This document shows, in pieces, positions 1-6,894 of a stretch of 11,000 nt of DNA (the stretch's first letter is position 1; every line of letters begins with the position of its first letter). The notes below the pieces were generated by a model that ran no database searches, was not told where the DNA came from, and saw nothing but the letters and a program-made list of their open reading frames with translations. This DNA is from Sedimentisphaerales bacterium. Lineage in GTDB: Bacteria; Planctomycetota; Phycisphaerae; Sedimentisphaerales; SG8-4. Both the position numbers and the translations under genes were made by a program. The DNA lies in assembly GCA_016928975.1 (NCBI GenBank), contig JAFGJR010000311.1, positions 1-11,000 of the forward strand, read 5' to 3'.

Positions 1-84
1 GCCGAAGCGATGATGGCCTTGCTGAGCCTCTATCACAGCGGTCTGTGGAGTACGTACTGGAAAGCCGAGCGAGCAGCCGCGTGA
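1..84 (+). CDS. 3' end of an unrecognised protein (partial)
   Basis: An open plus-strand frame enters from the left edge (frame of position 1) and ends at TGA 82-84, giving 27 visible residues that end ...YWKAERAAA. Most codons in this stretch end in G or C, as in the genes that follow, which supports real coding. The tail has a short hydrophobic stretch (MMALLSLY) followed by aromatic residues and a charged end. I do not recognise a family from so little sequence. A possible intrinsic terminator follows about 20 nt downstream, and the acs promoter lies beyond that, so this gene is probably a separate transcription unit from acs. Confidence 0.4.
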   Translation, partial: AEAMMALLSLYHSGLWSTYWKAERAAA

Positions 85-104
85 GATCGCCAGGATTCCT
101 CCTC

Positions 105-132
105 GCACACGAGCCGCCAAGTGTGTTTTTTT
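105..132 (+). terminator. Possible intrinsic terminator of the upstream gene
   Basis: GCACAC (105-110) can pair with GTGTGT (121-126; one G-U pair) across a 10-nt loop, directly followed by an uninterrupted T run (126-132, seven T, the first shared with the stem). It lies about 20 nt after the stop codon at 84. The stem is short and not very GC-rich, so the case rests mainly on the T tract and position. The same T tract abuts the -35 box of the acs promoter and could instead act as an UP-like element. Confidence 0.35.
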
Positions 133-135
133 CCT

Positions 136-164
136 TTGACAATCGCCTGCCCACGCTCTATAAA
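136..164 (+). promoter_or_regulatory. Sigma-70 promoter of acs
   Basis: TTGACA (136-141) is a perfect -35 box. It is followed by a 17-nt spacer and TATAAA (159-164), a five-of-six match to the -10 consensus. The predicted transcription start is near 170-172, leaving a leader of about 135 nt before the acs ATG. A promoter this close to consensus suggests strong basal initiation, so regulation may act on the leader or on the protein rather than through an activator. No regulator gene lies in the window. The start site is inferred. Confidence 0.75.
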
Positions 165-179
165 GGCGAATTTACATCT

Positions 180-252
180 CATGCCCCGTGGGGCCCGCGA
201 CAACGCAGATTGTCGCCTTCCCATGACAGTCGCGGATGCCCGACGGGGAATG
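180..252 (+). promoter_or_regulatory. Long stem-loop in the acs 5' leader
   Basis: Positions 180-201 pair with 229-252: 180-182 with 250-252, 184-189 with 243-248, 191-194 with 238-241, and 195-201 with 229-235. This gives 20 Watson-Crick pairs, interrupted by a G-A mismatch (183/249), a G-G mismatch (190/242) and a 2-nt bulge (236-237). Inside the apical loop, 211-214 can pair with 225-228. No T run follows, so it is not an intrinsic terminator. It begins about 10 nt after the predicted transcription start and ends about 40 nt before the Shine-Dalgarno sequence. It could be a cis-regulatory RNA, a 5' mRNA-stabilising hairpin or a protein-binding dyad. I do not recognise a known riboswitch class. 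Confidence 0.6.
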
Positions 253-270
253 CAGAGTAATGCTGTTTGC

Positions 271-290
271 GTGATGAATAGATTAATCAC
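271..290 (+). promoter_or_regulatory. Imperfect dyad abutting the acs ribosome binding site
   Basis: GTGATGAAT (271-279) and ATTAATCAC (282-290) form an inverted repeat with 8 of 9 positions complementary around a central AG. It ends immediately before the Shine-Dalgarno region (AAGGAG at 293-298). In RNA it would make a 5-bp stem with a small inner helix. In DNA it would look like a dimeric regulator site, but it lies downstream of the predicted transcription start. Its spacing does not match CRP or FNR consensus sites. Confidence 0.3.
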
Positions 291-304
291 AGAAGGAGAA
301 AGCT

Positions 305-2284
305 ATGGCCCAAGAAAAAGCGATTAGCTCTCTGATGACGGAGACTCGCGTGTTCCCGCCGCCGGAGCGCATCAAGAACAGCGCCTATGTGTCCAGCGTC
401 GAGCAGTACAGGAAGATGTGGGAGCAGTCGGTCAACGATCCCGACAAGTTCTGGCTGGAACAGGCCAAATCGCTTACCTGGTTCAAGAAGCCAACCAAGA
501 GCTTGGACTACACGTGGGACACAGCGGCCCGCAAGATCGAGCACACGTGGTTTGCCGACGGCCAGCTCAATGTGTCGGTGAACTGTCTGGACCGCCACCT
601 GGGCACGCCGATGGCCACCAAGACGGCGCTGATCTGGCAAGGCGAGGCCGACAACGCCGTCAGGAAGTACACCTATGAGCAACTGCACAAGGAGGTCTGC
701 AAGTTTGCAAACGTGCTCAAGGCCAAGGGCATTCGCAAGGGCGACCGTGTCGCCATCTACATGCCGATGATCCCGGAACTCCCGATCGTGATGCTGGCGT
801 GCACCCGCATCGGTGCCATCCATTCCATCGTGTTCGGTGGTTTCAGCGCCGACGCGCTGGAAGGACGCATCAATGACTCCGAGTGCAAGATGCTGATCAC
901 CGCCAACGTCTCGCTGCGCGCCGGCAAGCATATTCCGCTCAAGAGCATCGCGGACGAGGCCCTGAAAAAGACCCCTTCGATCCAGAGCGTCATCGTTGCG
1001 AAGATCACCGACGATCCCTGCAACATGCAGGCCGGCCGCGACACTCTGTACAGCGACGAAATGGCGAAAGCCAACGACCAGTGCGAACCCGAGAAGATAA
1101 ACGCCGAGGATCCGCTGTTCATCTTGTACACGTCGGGCTCGACGGGCAAGCCCAAGGGCGTCGTGCACACCACCGCTGGCTACCTCCTGCACGTGGCACT
1201 CAGCCACAAGGTGATCTTCGACGTCCATGACAAGGACATCTACTGGTGCACCGCCGACATCGGCTGGGTGACCGGGCACAGCTATATCGTGTACGGCCCT
1301 CTGGCCAATGGCGCCACGTCGTTGATGTTCGAAGGCGTGCCCACATATCCGGACGCCGGCCGGTTCTGGCAAATCTGTGACAAATTCGGCGTCACGGTGT
1401 TCTACACCGCCCCGACGGCGATTCGTTCCCTGATGCGTCTGGGCGACGAGTGGCCCGCCAAGTACAAGCTCGATGCGCTGCGGGTCCTGGGCACGGTCGG
1501 CGAGCCGATCAACCCGGAGGCCTGGGTCTGGTACTACAAGCACATCGGTCACGAGCGGTGCCCGATCGTCGATACCTGGTGGCAAACGGAAACCGGCGGC
1601 ATCCTGATCACCCCGCTGCCGGGCGCCTTCACTCTCAAACCGGGCAGTGCGACCAAGCCCTTCTTCGGGGTCGATCCGGTCGTCTTGCGTGACGATGGCA
1701 CCGACTGCGGCGCCAACGAGGGCGGCAAGTTGTGCATCCGCAAACCCTGGCCGGGCATGATGCGGACGATGTGGGGTGATCACGATCGCTTCATCGACAC
1801 CTACTTCACGATGTTCCCGGACCAGTACTTCACGGGCGACGGGTGCCGCGTCGATCAGGATGGCGATTACTGGCTGATGGGACGCATCGATGACGTCGTC
1901 AACGTCTCCGGCCACCGCATCGGCACTGCCGAGGTCGAAAGCGCCCTGGTCAGCCATGCGAAGGTGGCGGAAGCCGCTGTCACGCCCATGCCACACGAAG
2001 TGAAGGGGCAGGCTCTCTACGCATTCGTGACCCTGAAAGATGGCATCCATGAGAGCGACGATCTCAAGAAAGAGCTAGTCATGCACGTGCGCAAGGAGAT
2101 CGGGCCGATTGCGATGCCGGAGGTGATCCAGTTTGCCCCCGCCCTGCCCAAGACGCGCTCCGGCAAGATCATGCGGCGCATCCTGCGCAAGATCGCGGAA
2201 AACAGCACCGACAACCTCGGTGATATCACGACACTTGCTGATCCCGGCGTCGTGGAGGCGCTGATCAGAGGTCGGGGTCGGTAA
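305..2284 (+). CDS. acs: Acetyl-CoA synthetase, AMP-forming
   Basis: This 659-residue cytoplasmic enzyme converts acetate, ATP and CoA to acetyl-CoA, AMP and PPi by way of acetyl-AMP. Its length is close to the roughly 650 residues of E. coli Acs. All ANL-superfamily signatures are visible: the phosphate loop [11 protein letters not shown] (275-285), GEPINPEAW, the A5 motif TWWQTETGG (424-432), [13 protein letters not shown] in the hinge region, and PKTRSGK ending at K621. The second Trp of the A5 motif (W426) matches the residue that restricts the acyl pocket to acetate-sized acids in characterised Acs. K621 is the family's catalytic lysine, whose acetylation inactivates Acs. The start is fixed by AAGGAG at 293-298, 6 nt before ATG. 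It is probably expressed with the downstream transporter. The deacetylase and GNAT genes on the other strand may regulate it. Confidence 0.97.
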   Translation: MAQEKAISSLMTETRVFPPPERIKNSAYVSSVEQYRKMWEQSVNDPDKFWLEQAKSLTWFKKPTKSLDYTWDTAARKIEHTWFADGQLNVSVNCLDRHLGTPMATKTALIWQGEADNAVRKYTYEQLHKEVCKFANVLKAKGIRKGDRVAIYMPMIPELPIVMLACTRIGAIHSIVFGGFSADALEGRINDSECKMLITANVSLRAGKHIPLKSIADEALKKTPSIQSVIVAKITDDPCNMQAGRDTLYSDEMAKANDQCEPEKINAEDPLFILYTSGSTGKPKGVVHTTAGYLLHVALSHKVIFDVHDKDIYWCTADIGWVTGHSYIVYGPLANGATSLMFEGVPTYPDAGRFWQICDKFGVTVFYTAPTAIRSLMRLGDEWPAKYKLDALRVLGTVGEPINPEAWVWYYKHIGHERCPIVDTWWQTETGGILITPLPGAFTLKPGSATKPFFGVDPVVLRDDGTDCGANEGGKLCIRKPWPGMMRTMWGDHDRFIDTYFTMFPDQYFTGDGCRVDQDGDYWLMGRIDDVVNVSGHRIGTAEVESALVSHAKVAEAAVTPMPHEVKGQALYAFVTLKDGIHESDDLKKELVMHVRKEIGPIAMPEVIQFAPALPKTRSGKIMRRILRKIAENSTDNLGDITTLADPGVVEALIRGRGR

Positions 2285-2305
2285 TCCCCCTTACGTAGCA
2301 CGTTG

Positions 2306-2346
2306 GCCGGGTGCACGGCTTCACCCGTGCGCCCGGCATTCTTCTC
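2306..2346 (+). terminator. Hairpin between acs and the transporter gene (terminator or attenuator)
   Basis: Positions 2306-2318 pair with 2325-2337 over 13 continuous base pairs (one G-U) with a 6-nt loop, starting 21 nt after the acs stop. The following ATTCTTCTC is T-rich but interrupted, so termination may be partial. The transporter's Shine-Dalgarno begins at 2351 and no clear promoter lies between. Partial read-through from acs, or protection of the acs mRNA 3' end, would give unequal expression of the two genes. Confidence 0.6.
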
Positions 2347-2361
2347 ACACAAGGAGACATC

Positions 2362-3684
2362 ATGGCGGCAGGAAGAGTCATGAATCGTTGGATCGTCGTC
2401 GTGGGAGGCATCGTGGTGCAGCTTTGCCTCGGCGCCATTTACGCGTGGTCGGCGTTCACCAAGAAGCTGACGCTCGATCCCTACGCGTTCACGATGAGGC
2501 AGACGCAGATCATCTTCTCCGTGGGCCTGCTCACCTTCGCGATCGTCATGGCGATGATTGCCGGCAACTGGCAGAAGCGGGTCGGCCCGCGGAAGGTCGC
2601 GACTGTGGGCGGACTTGTGCTCGGCCTCGGCTACATTCTGGCGGGCTTGTCAGGAAGCAGCTTTGTGGGCATTCTTCTCGGCGTCGGAATCCTCGGCGGC
2701 GCCGGCATTGGGCTGGCCTATGTCTGCCCGATCGCCGCACTGGTCAAGTGGTTCCCGAACAAGAAGGGAATGATCACAGGGTTGGCGGTAGCCGGCTTCG
2801 GGTTCGGCGCCCTGCTGTGGATCATGTTGACGGGGGGCTTCAAGTTCGGCCCGTGGGTCGATCTGACGCCCGGATGGAATGGGCTCTATGGCATGGGATG
2901 GAGCGTGAACAAGGTCTTCATTCTGTACGGCATCCTCTTCGCGGGTCTCGTCAGCCTCGGCTCGCTCGTCCTGGTGAACCCGCCGGAGGGCTGGTTGCCG
3001 GCCGGGTGGAGCCCACAGACCACCGGAACCACGAGTGCGGGCAGTGTCTCCTTCACCGTCGGGCAGATGGTCAGGACGTATCAGTACTGGATCCTGTTCA
3101 TGACGTTCACCGTGGGCGCGCTGGCGGGCCTGATGGTCATCGGCATCATCAAGCTCTTCGGCATGGACCGTCTGCAGGTGAGTGGCGTCGATGCGACCCA
3201 GGCGATGGCGGTCACCAATACCGCGATGGGATTGTTCTACGCCCTGCTCAACGGCCTGGGCCGAATCGTCTGGGGAACTGTGTCCGACAAACTGGGGCGA
3301 AAACACTCCATTGTGCTGATGAGCCTGCTCCAGGGCGTTGTGATGATCGCCTTCTATTACGTCGGGGGCTACGAGTGGGGTCTGTACATCGGGGCGGCCA
3401 TCATCGGCTTCAACTTCGGCGGCAACTTCGCCCTGTTCCCGGCGGCTACGGCCGACCTGTTCGGCAACAAGACCGTGGGCGTGAACTACCCGTTCGTCTT
3501 CCTCGCATATGGCATCGGCGGGGTCGTCGGTCCCATCCTCGGTGGAACGATGGGCGACAGGCACGCATGGATGTGGGCGTTCATTCCCGCCGGAATCGCC
3601 TGTGTGGCAGCGGCAGCGTGGACCCTGGCGATCAAACCCGTGGACGCCAGGGCTGCCCCCGTCGTGCAGTCCGCGACTGCATAA
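2362..3684 (+). CDS. MFS transporter, OFA (oxalate/formate antiporter) family
   Basis: This 440-residue integral membrane protein has about 12 predicted helices (roughly 8-30, 49-69, 79-99, 102-124, 137-158, 184-204, 241-263, 283-306, 315-333, 338-361, 374-395, 403-423). OFA-type signatures are visible: QLCLGAIYAWS (20-30), GPRKVATVGG in loop 2-3 (75-84), the run from GIGLAYVCPIAALVKWFP into GLAVAGFGFGA (115-150), SDKLGRKH in loop 8-9, and NFALFPAATADLFG (354-367). Family members carry small carboxylates such as oxalate, formate or lactate. The predicted eleventh helix has no lysine, whereas OxlT has a key lysine there, so oxalate exchange is doubtful. Placement after acs suggests uptake or release of acetate or another monocarboxylate (inference). 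ATG 2362 is chosen because AAGGAG (2351-2356) precedes it by 5 nt. A GTG at 2311 in frame lies inside the hairpin and has no such site. Confidence 0.88.
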   Translation: MAAGRVMNRWIVVVGGIVVQLCLGAIYAWSAFTKKLTLDPYAFTMRQTQIIFSVGLLTFAIVMAMIAGNWQKRVGPRKVATVGGLVLGLGYILAGLSGSSFVGILLGVGILGGAGIGLAYVCPIAALVKWFPNKKGMITGLAVAGFGFGALLWIMLTGGFKFGPWVDLTPGWNGLYGMGWSVNKVFILYGILFAGLVSLGSLVLVNPPEGWLPAGWSPQTTGTTSAGSVSFTVGQMVRTYQYWILFMTFTVGALAGLMVIGIIKLFGMDRLQVSGVDATQAMAVTNTAMGLFYALLNGLGRIVWGTVSDKLGRKHSIVLMSLLQGVVMIAFYYVGGYEWGLYIGAAIIGFNFGGNFALFPAATADLFGNKTVGVNYPFVFLAYGIGGVVGPILGGTMGDRHAWMWAFIPAGIACVAAAAWTLAIKPVDARAAPVVQSATA

Positions 3685-3749
3685 TCATCGTCGTAGCGCA
3701 CGCCGCCTCATGGCCATTCCCGGCCCCGGCTGTCTTTCTGCGCGGGATT

Positions 3750-4880
3750 CTACAGCCCGTGAATGGGGAATACGGTCGCTTTGATGATGTCGATCGAGGC
3801 ATCAAGGGCCGATAGGACGGTTGTGCGCTGCTGATCGGTGACGGGAAGCTCGCGATCACGAAGGCCACCTTGCCAGTCGGTACTCTGGAGCATGACTCCG
3901 CCGATCGCGGCCTCCATGCCCTGCCCGGTGTCCTGATCGGACAGGACCGACCAGGCCAGTGCCCAGGCGCGGACCGTGTTCTCGACGTTGTACCCGCCGC
4001 CACCCGTCATCAGGATCGGCCTGTTGAATCGCAGCAGGCGACCGATGATGTCGGCATACGTGTTGTTCGTCAGGTGCAGGTGAGCAAGAGGATCGCCGGC
4101 CAGCGTATCCGCTCCCAACTCGAACACGATCACATCCGGCTTGTAGGCACGGATCAAAGGGACGGCGATGGAATCGAAGGCATACAAGTAGGCTTGATCG
4201 AACGCCCCCGCAGGCAACGGCAAGTTGACGCAGTACCCTCTGCCCTGCCCTTGCCCAATCTCGTCCTCGAAGCCTGTCCCTGGAAACAGCAGTTTCGGGT
4301 TCTCATGCAGCGAAATCGTCATCACGTCGGAGCGCTCATAGAAGGCATAGGCCACACCGTCGCCGCAGTGCACGTCCACGTCCAGGTACAACACCCGTTT
4401 CCCCGCCTCCGCCAGAACGGTGCAGGCGAGGGCATTGTCGTTGATGTAGCAGAACCCGGCTGCCTTCTCTGGGAAAGCGTGATGGTATCCGCCAGAAGGA
4501 TTGAAGGCCACATCGGCTTCACCTGACAGGAGCAGCCCGGCCCCCACGAGCGTTGCTCCCGCGGCAAGCACCGCGTAATTCGTCATCCCACGGAAGATCG
4601 GACAATCCGTCGTCCCGAGGCCCATGCGCAGTGCTTCAAGGTCCCACTGCCCTTTTTCCGCCTGTTTCAGCGCGTGCAGATAGCGAGCCGTATGAAACTT
4701 CTTCAATGTTCTCCTGTCAGCCGGCTTGGGCGCCACCTCGCGGATGTTGGGGCCGTGGAGCAGCCCCATCGCATGTAGGACCTGACGTGTCCGTCCGGCA
4801 CGCTCGGTTTTGAACGGACTGTCCTCCGGATAGTGGTACTTCTCAATCTGCTGCGAGTGTATGAAGGCCGATCTTCGCAT
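3750..4880 (-). CDS. acuC: AcuC-like histone-deacetylase-family protein lysine deacetylase
   Basis: This 376-residue cytoplasmic zinc hydrolase belongs to the arginase/deacetylase fold and is close in length to Bacillus AcuC. Visible active-site elements are the tandem histidines H133-H134 (GYHHA), D167-x-D169-x-H171 (D169 and H171 as metal ligands), D174, D258 (ELGAD) as the third metal ligand, and the catalytic tyrosine Y297 in GGGGY. The usual second histidine of the DVHHG motif is replaced by C172. In Bacillus, AcuC deacetylates and reactivates AcsA after acetylation by the GNAT enzyme AcuA. The nearby acs gene and GNAT-fusion gene support the same role here. It is the last gene of the minus-strand series, 138 nt after the GNAT fusion, and converges on the transporter with 65 nt between stops. 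The ribosome binding site is weak. Other acetylated proteins or an acetylpolyamine could also be substrates. Confidence 0.88.
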   Translation of the reverse strand: MRRSAFIHSQQIEKYHYPEDSPFKTERAGRTRQVLHAMGLLHGPNIREVAPKPADRRTLKKFHTARYLHALKQAEKGQWDLEALRMGLGTTDCPIFRGMTNYAVLAAGATLVGAGLLLSGEADVAFNPSGGYHHAFPEKAAGFCYINDNALACTVLAEAGKRVLYLDVDVHCGDGVAYAFYERSDVMTISLHENPKLLFPGTGFEDEIGQGQGRGYCVNLPLPAGAFDQAYLYAFDSIAVPLIRAYKPDVIVFELGADTLAGDPLAHLHLTNNTYADIIGRLLRFNRPILMTGGGGYNVENTVRAWALAWSVLSDQDTGQGMEAAIGGVMLQSTDWQGGLRDRELPVTDQQRTTVLSALDASIDIIKATVFPIHGL

Positions 4881-5018
4881 TTATGATTCACGATCCGCCA
4901 CTGACGATTGATGATCGCGCGCAAGCGACACTGACGATCTGGCAGCAGCGGAAAACGCCCGGTCGCCGACTCCCAGGAGCCATATGTGGCACGTTGCTGC
5001 TCGTGCATCGCTTGTCGA
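4881..5018. repeat. Spacer with a 10-bp direct repeat and GAT-rich motifs
   Basis: This 138-nt spacer lies between the deacetylase start and the GNAT-fusion stop. CACTGACGAT occurs at 4899-4908 and again at 4929-4938, a 30-nt period; extending to 13 bp gives 12 of 13 matches. Related units (TGATTCACGAT, GATTGATGATCG) lie next to the first copy. I see no convincing promoter or intrinsic terminator. It may be a degenerate intergenic repeat or a binding region ahead of the deacetylase gene. Confidence 0.4.
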
Positions 5019-6893
5019 TCACGATTGCTCCTCCCTGGCCAGGTCATAGGCGATGTTGTACACGTCACCGTCAAACTCAATGTTGACCTTGTACCCGGAG
5101 TTCTGAAAGACCGCCAGCATGGGCTTGTTATCGTGCAGCACCTTGGCGTAGAACCGCTTCACGCCCCGCTGCCTGGCGACCTGCGTGATGTAGTCCAGCA
5201 GAAACGTTCCCATCCCCTTCTGCTGCCACTCATCCTGGACGACAAAGGCCACTTCCGCCGCCTGGGTCTTGGGGTCCAGAAAGTACTGTGCGATGGCCAC
5301 GATATCCTCCCCCCCAATGCCCGGCACCATGCCGACGATGGCCAGGTCGTGCTTGTAGTCGATGTTCGTCAACTGCTGAATGTCCTTGTGCGGGAAGGTC
5401 ATCGTCCGCGTCATGTAGCGGGTCCGCACCGACTCCTCGCTGAGCGAGTAGAGCATCTCCGACAGGGCTGCCTCATCCACTGGCTTGATCGGTCGGAAGA
5501 AGATCTCCGTTCCGTCGCGCAGTGTCGCATAGTGCTCCAGCTCCTCCGGGTAGTTGACCTGATCCCACGCGAGCTCGATCTGGTCCTGGTAGATGTAATT
5601 CCTCGCTTTGGCGGCCTGGATCAGGCCTTTGCGAAACTTCGGGTGAGCGATGTTGATCAGGTCAAGCACTCGTTGCCGGATGCTCTTGCCGTGCAGGTAG
5701 GCGACGCCGTATTCGGTGACCACGTAGTGAACATCGCCGCGCGTGGTTACGACGCCGGCCCCTTCGGTCAAATGGGGCACGATCCTTGACACCTGACCGT
5801 CTTTGGCCGTGGACGGCATGGCAATGACCGCCTTGCCGCCCCGGCTCCGGGCCGCCCCACGGATGAAATCCACCTGCCCCCCGATGCCGCTGTAGAACCG
5901 ATAGCCCAGCGAATCGGCGCACACCTGGCCGGTCAAATCGATCTCCAGCCCGACGTTGATCGCCACCATCCGGTCATGCTGGGCTATGACATTGACGTCA
6001 TTGACGTATTCTGTCGGATAGAATTCAAAGAATGGGTTGTTGTCGATGTAATCGTAGAGCCGCTGCGAGCCCATGCAGAAGCTTGCGACCACTTTCCCGC
6101 GATTGAGCGACTTCTTCGCGCACGTGATCGCGCCGCAATCGATGAGATCGATGATCCAGTCACTGAACATCTCGGTGTGGATGCCGAGGTCCTTCTTATA
6201 AACGAGATACTCCGCCAGGGCCTGGGGAATCCGGCCGATGCCGCACTCGATGGTGCTGCCGTCATCGACAAGCCGAGCGACGTTCTGGCCGATCTGACGC
6301 AGCGTCTCGTCCGGCTCCGGCACCGGAATCTCCAGGATCGGCTCATCCCAGGGCACGAGCACATCGATCGTGTTCACGTGGATGAAACTGTTGCCGTACG
6401 TTCGCGGCATGCGATCGTTGACCTGGGCAATCACGTAGCGTGCATTGGACGCCGCGGATTGCACGATATCCACGGAAACACCGAGGCTGCACAGGCCGTT
6501 GACGTCCGGTGGCGCCACGGAGATCATCGCCACGTCGATCGGGATCCGCCCCGTCTCGAACTCCATCGGGATTTCGGACAGGAAAATCGGTGTATAGTCG
6601 CCGATCCCTTTCTCCAGCGCGTCCCGCACGTTCTCCGCGATGAAGAAGCTGTTCATCTTGAATTTGTCGCGGAACTGCTCACGAATGTAAGGAGCATCGC
6701 CCATGGTCAACAGGTGCACGATGTGCACGTCGTACACATGATCGGAGTGCTCGACGAGGGCCTGCACGAGATGTCGCGGCTGGCCGCACCCTGTGCCGAC
6801 GAAGATGCTGTGGCCTGACTTGACCAGCTTCATCGCCGTCGCCGCCGTCTTCACCTTGTCCTTGTACTTCTCTTTCCAGTCAAAGCTCTGCAT
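5019..6893 (-). CDS. Acetyl-CoA hydrolase/CoA-transferase fused to a C-terminal GNAT acetyltransferase
   Basis: This 624-residue bifunctional protein has two parts. Residues about 1-440 are a class I CoA-transferase of the acetyl-CoA hydrolase / 4-hydroxybutyrate CoA-transferase group: GTGCGQP near 33-39, GIHTEMFSD with probable catalytic glutamate E241, GIGGQVDF (336-343), and VTEYGVAYL (392-400). Such enzymes move CoA between acids through a glutamyl-CoA intermediate, and many annotated hydrolases are really transferases. Residues about 458-620 form a GNAT domain with the acetyl-CoA-binding signature QQKGMG (557-562) and an N-terminal DGTEIFFRPIKPVDE resembling the GNAT half of Pat/PatZ. 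Together the parts could link acyl-CoA handling to protein lysine acetylation. The start lies 1 nt after the stop of the upstream synthetase gene with no good Shine-Dalgarno, which implies translational coupling. The native acyl donor and the acetylation target are not shown by the sequence. Confidence 0.93.
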   Translation of the reverse strand: MQSFDWKEKYKDKVKTAATAMKLVKSGHSIFVGTGCGQPRHLVQALVEHSDHVYDVHIVHLLTMGDAPYIREQFRDKFKMNSFFIAENVRDALEKGIGDYTPIFLSEIPMEFETGRIPIDVAMISVAPPDVNGLCSLGVSVDIVQSAASNARYVIAQVNDRMPRTYGNSFIHVNTIDVLVPWDEPILEIPVPEPDETLRQIGQNVARLVDDGSTIECGIGRIPQALAEYLVYKKDLGIHTEMFSDWIIDLIDCGAITCAKKSLNRGKVVASFCMGSQRLYDYIDNNPFFEFYPTEYVNDVNVIAQHDRMVAINVGLEIDLTGQVCADSLGYRFYSGIGGQVDFIRGAARSRGGKAVIAMPSTAKDGQVSRIVPHLTEGAGVVTTRGDVHYVVTEYGVAYLHGKSIRQRVLDLINIAHPKFRKGLIQAAKARNYIYQDQIELAWDQVNYPEELEHYATLRDGTEIFFRPIKPVDEAALSEMLYSLSEESVRTRYMTRTMTFPHKDIQQLTNIDYKHDLAIVGMVPGIGGEDIVAIAQYFLDPKTQAAEVAFVVQDEWQQKGMGTFLLDYITQVARQRGVKRFYAKVLHDNKPMLAVFQNSGYKVNIEFDGDVYNIAYDLAREEQS

Positions 6894-6894
6894 A

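Noticed and set aside
271..290. CRP or FNR site upstream of acs
   Set aside because: The half-site spacing does not fit TGTGA-N6-TCACA or TTGAT-N4-ATCAA, and the dyad lies downstream of the predicted transcription start.
181..327. Possible leader peptide in the acs 5' region overlapping the acs start
   Set aside because: An ATG at 181 opens a frame that ends at 327, but no Shine-Dalgarno precedes it, the start is inside the long stem, and the peptide shows no repeated regulatory codons. Worth noting only if ribosome profiling supports it.
287..2050. A 587-codon open frame on the minus strand opposite acs
   Set aside because: It lies wholly antisense to a textbook Acs. Its translation is rich in Asp, His, Arg and Val with no recognisable domain, as expected from the complement of GC-rich coding DNA.
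3685..3749. Bidirectional terminator between the convergent transporter and deacetylase genes
   Set aside because: Only 4-bp GC stems (for example GGCC-N6-GGCC) are visible, and there is no proper T run on either strand.
2388..3815. A 475-codon plus-strand frame overlapping the transporter
   Set aside because: It is a shifted reading of the transporter gene, rich in Arg and Gly and without membrane segments, while the true frame has OFA signatures and a good ribosome binding site.
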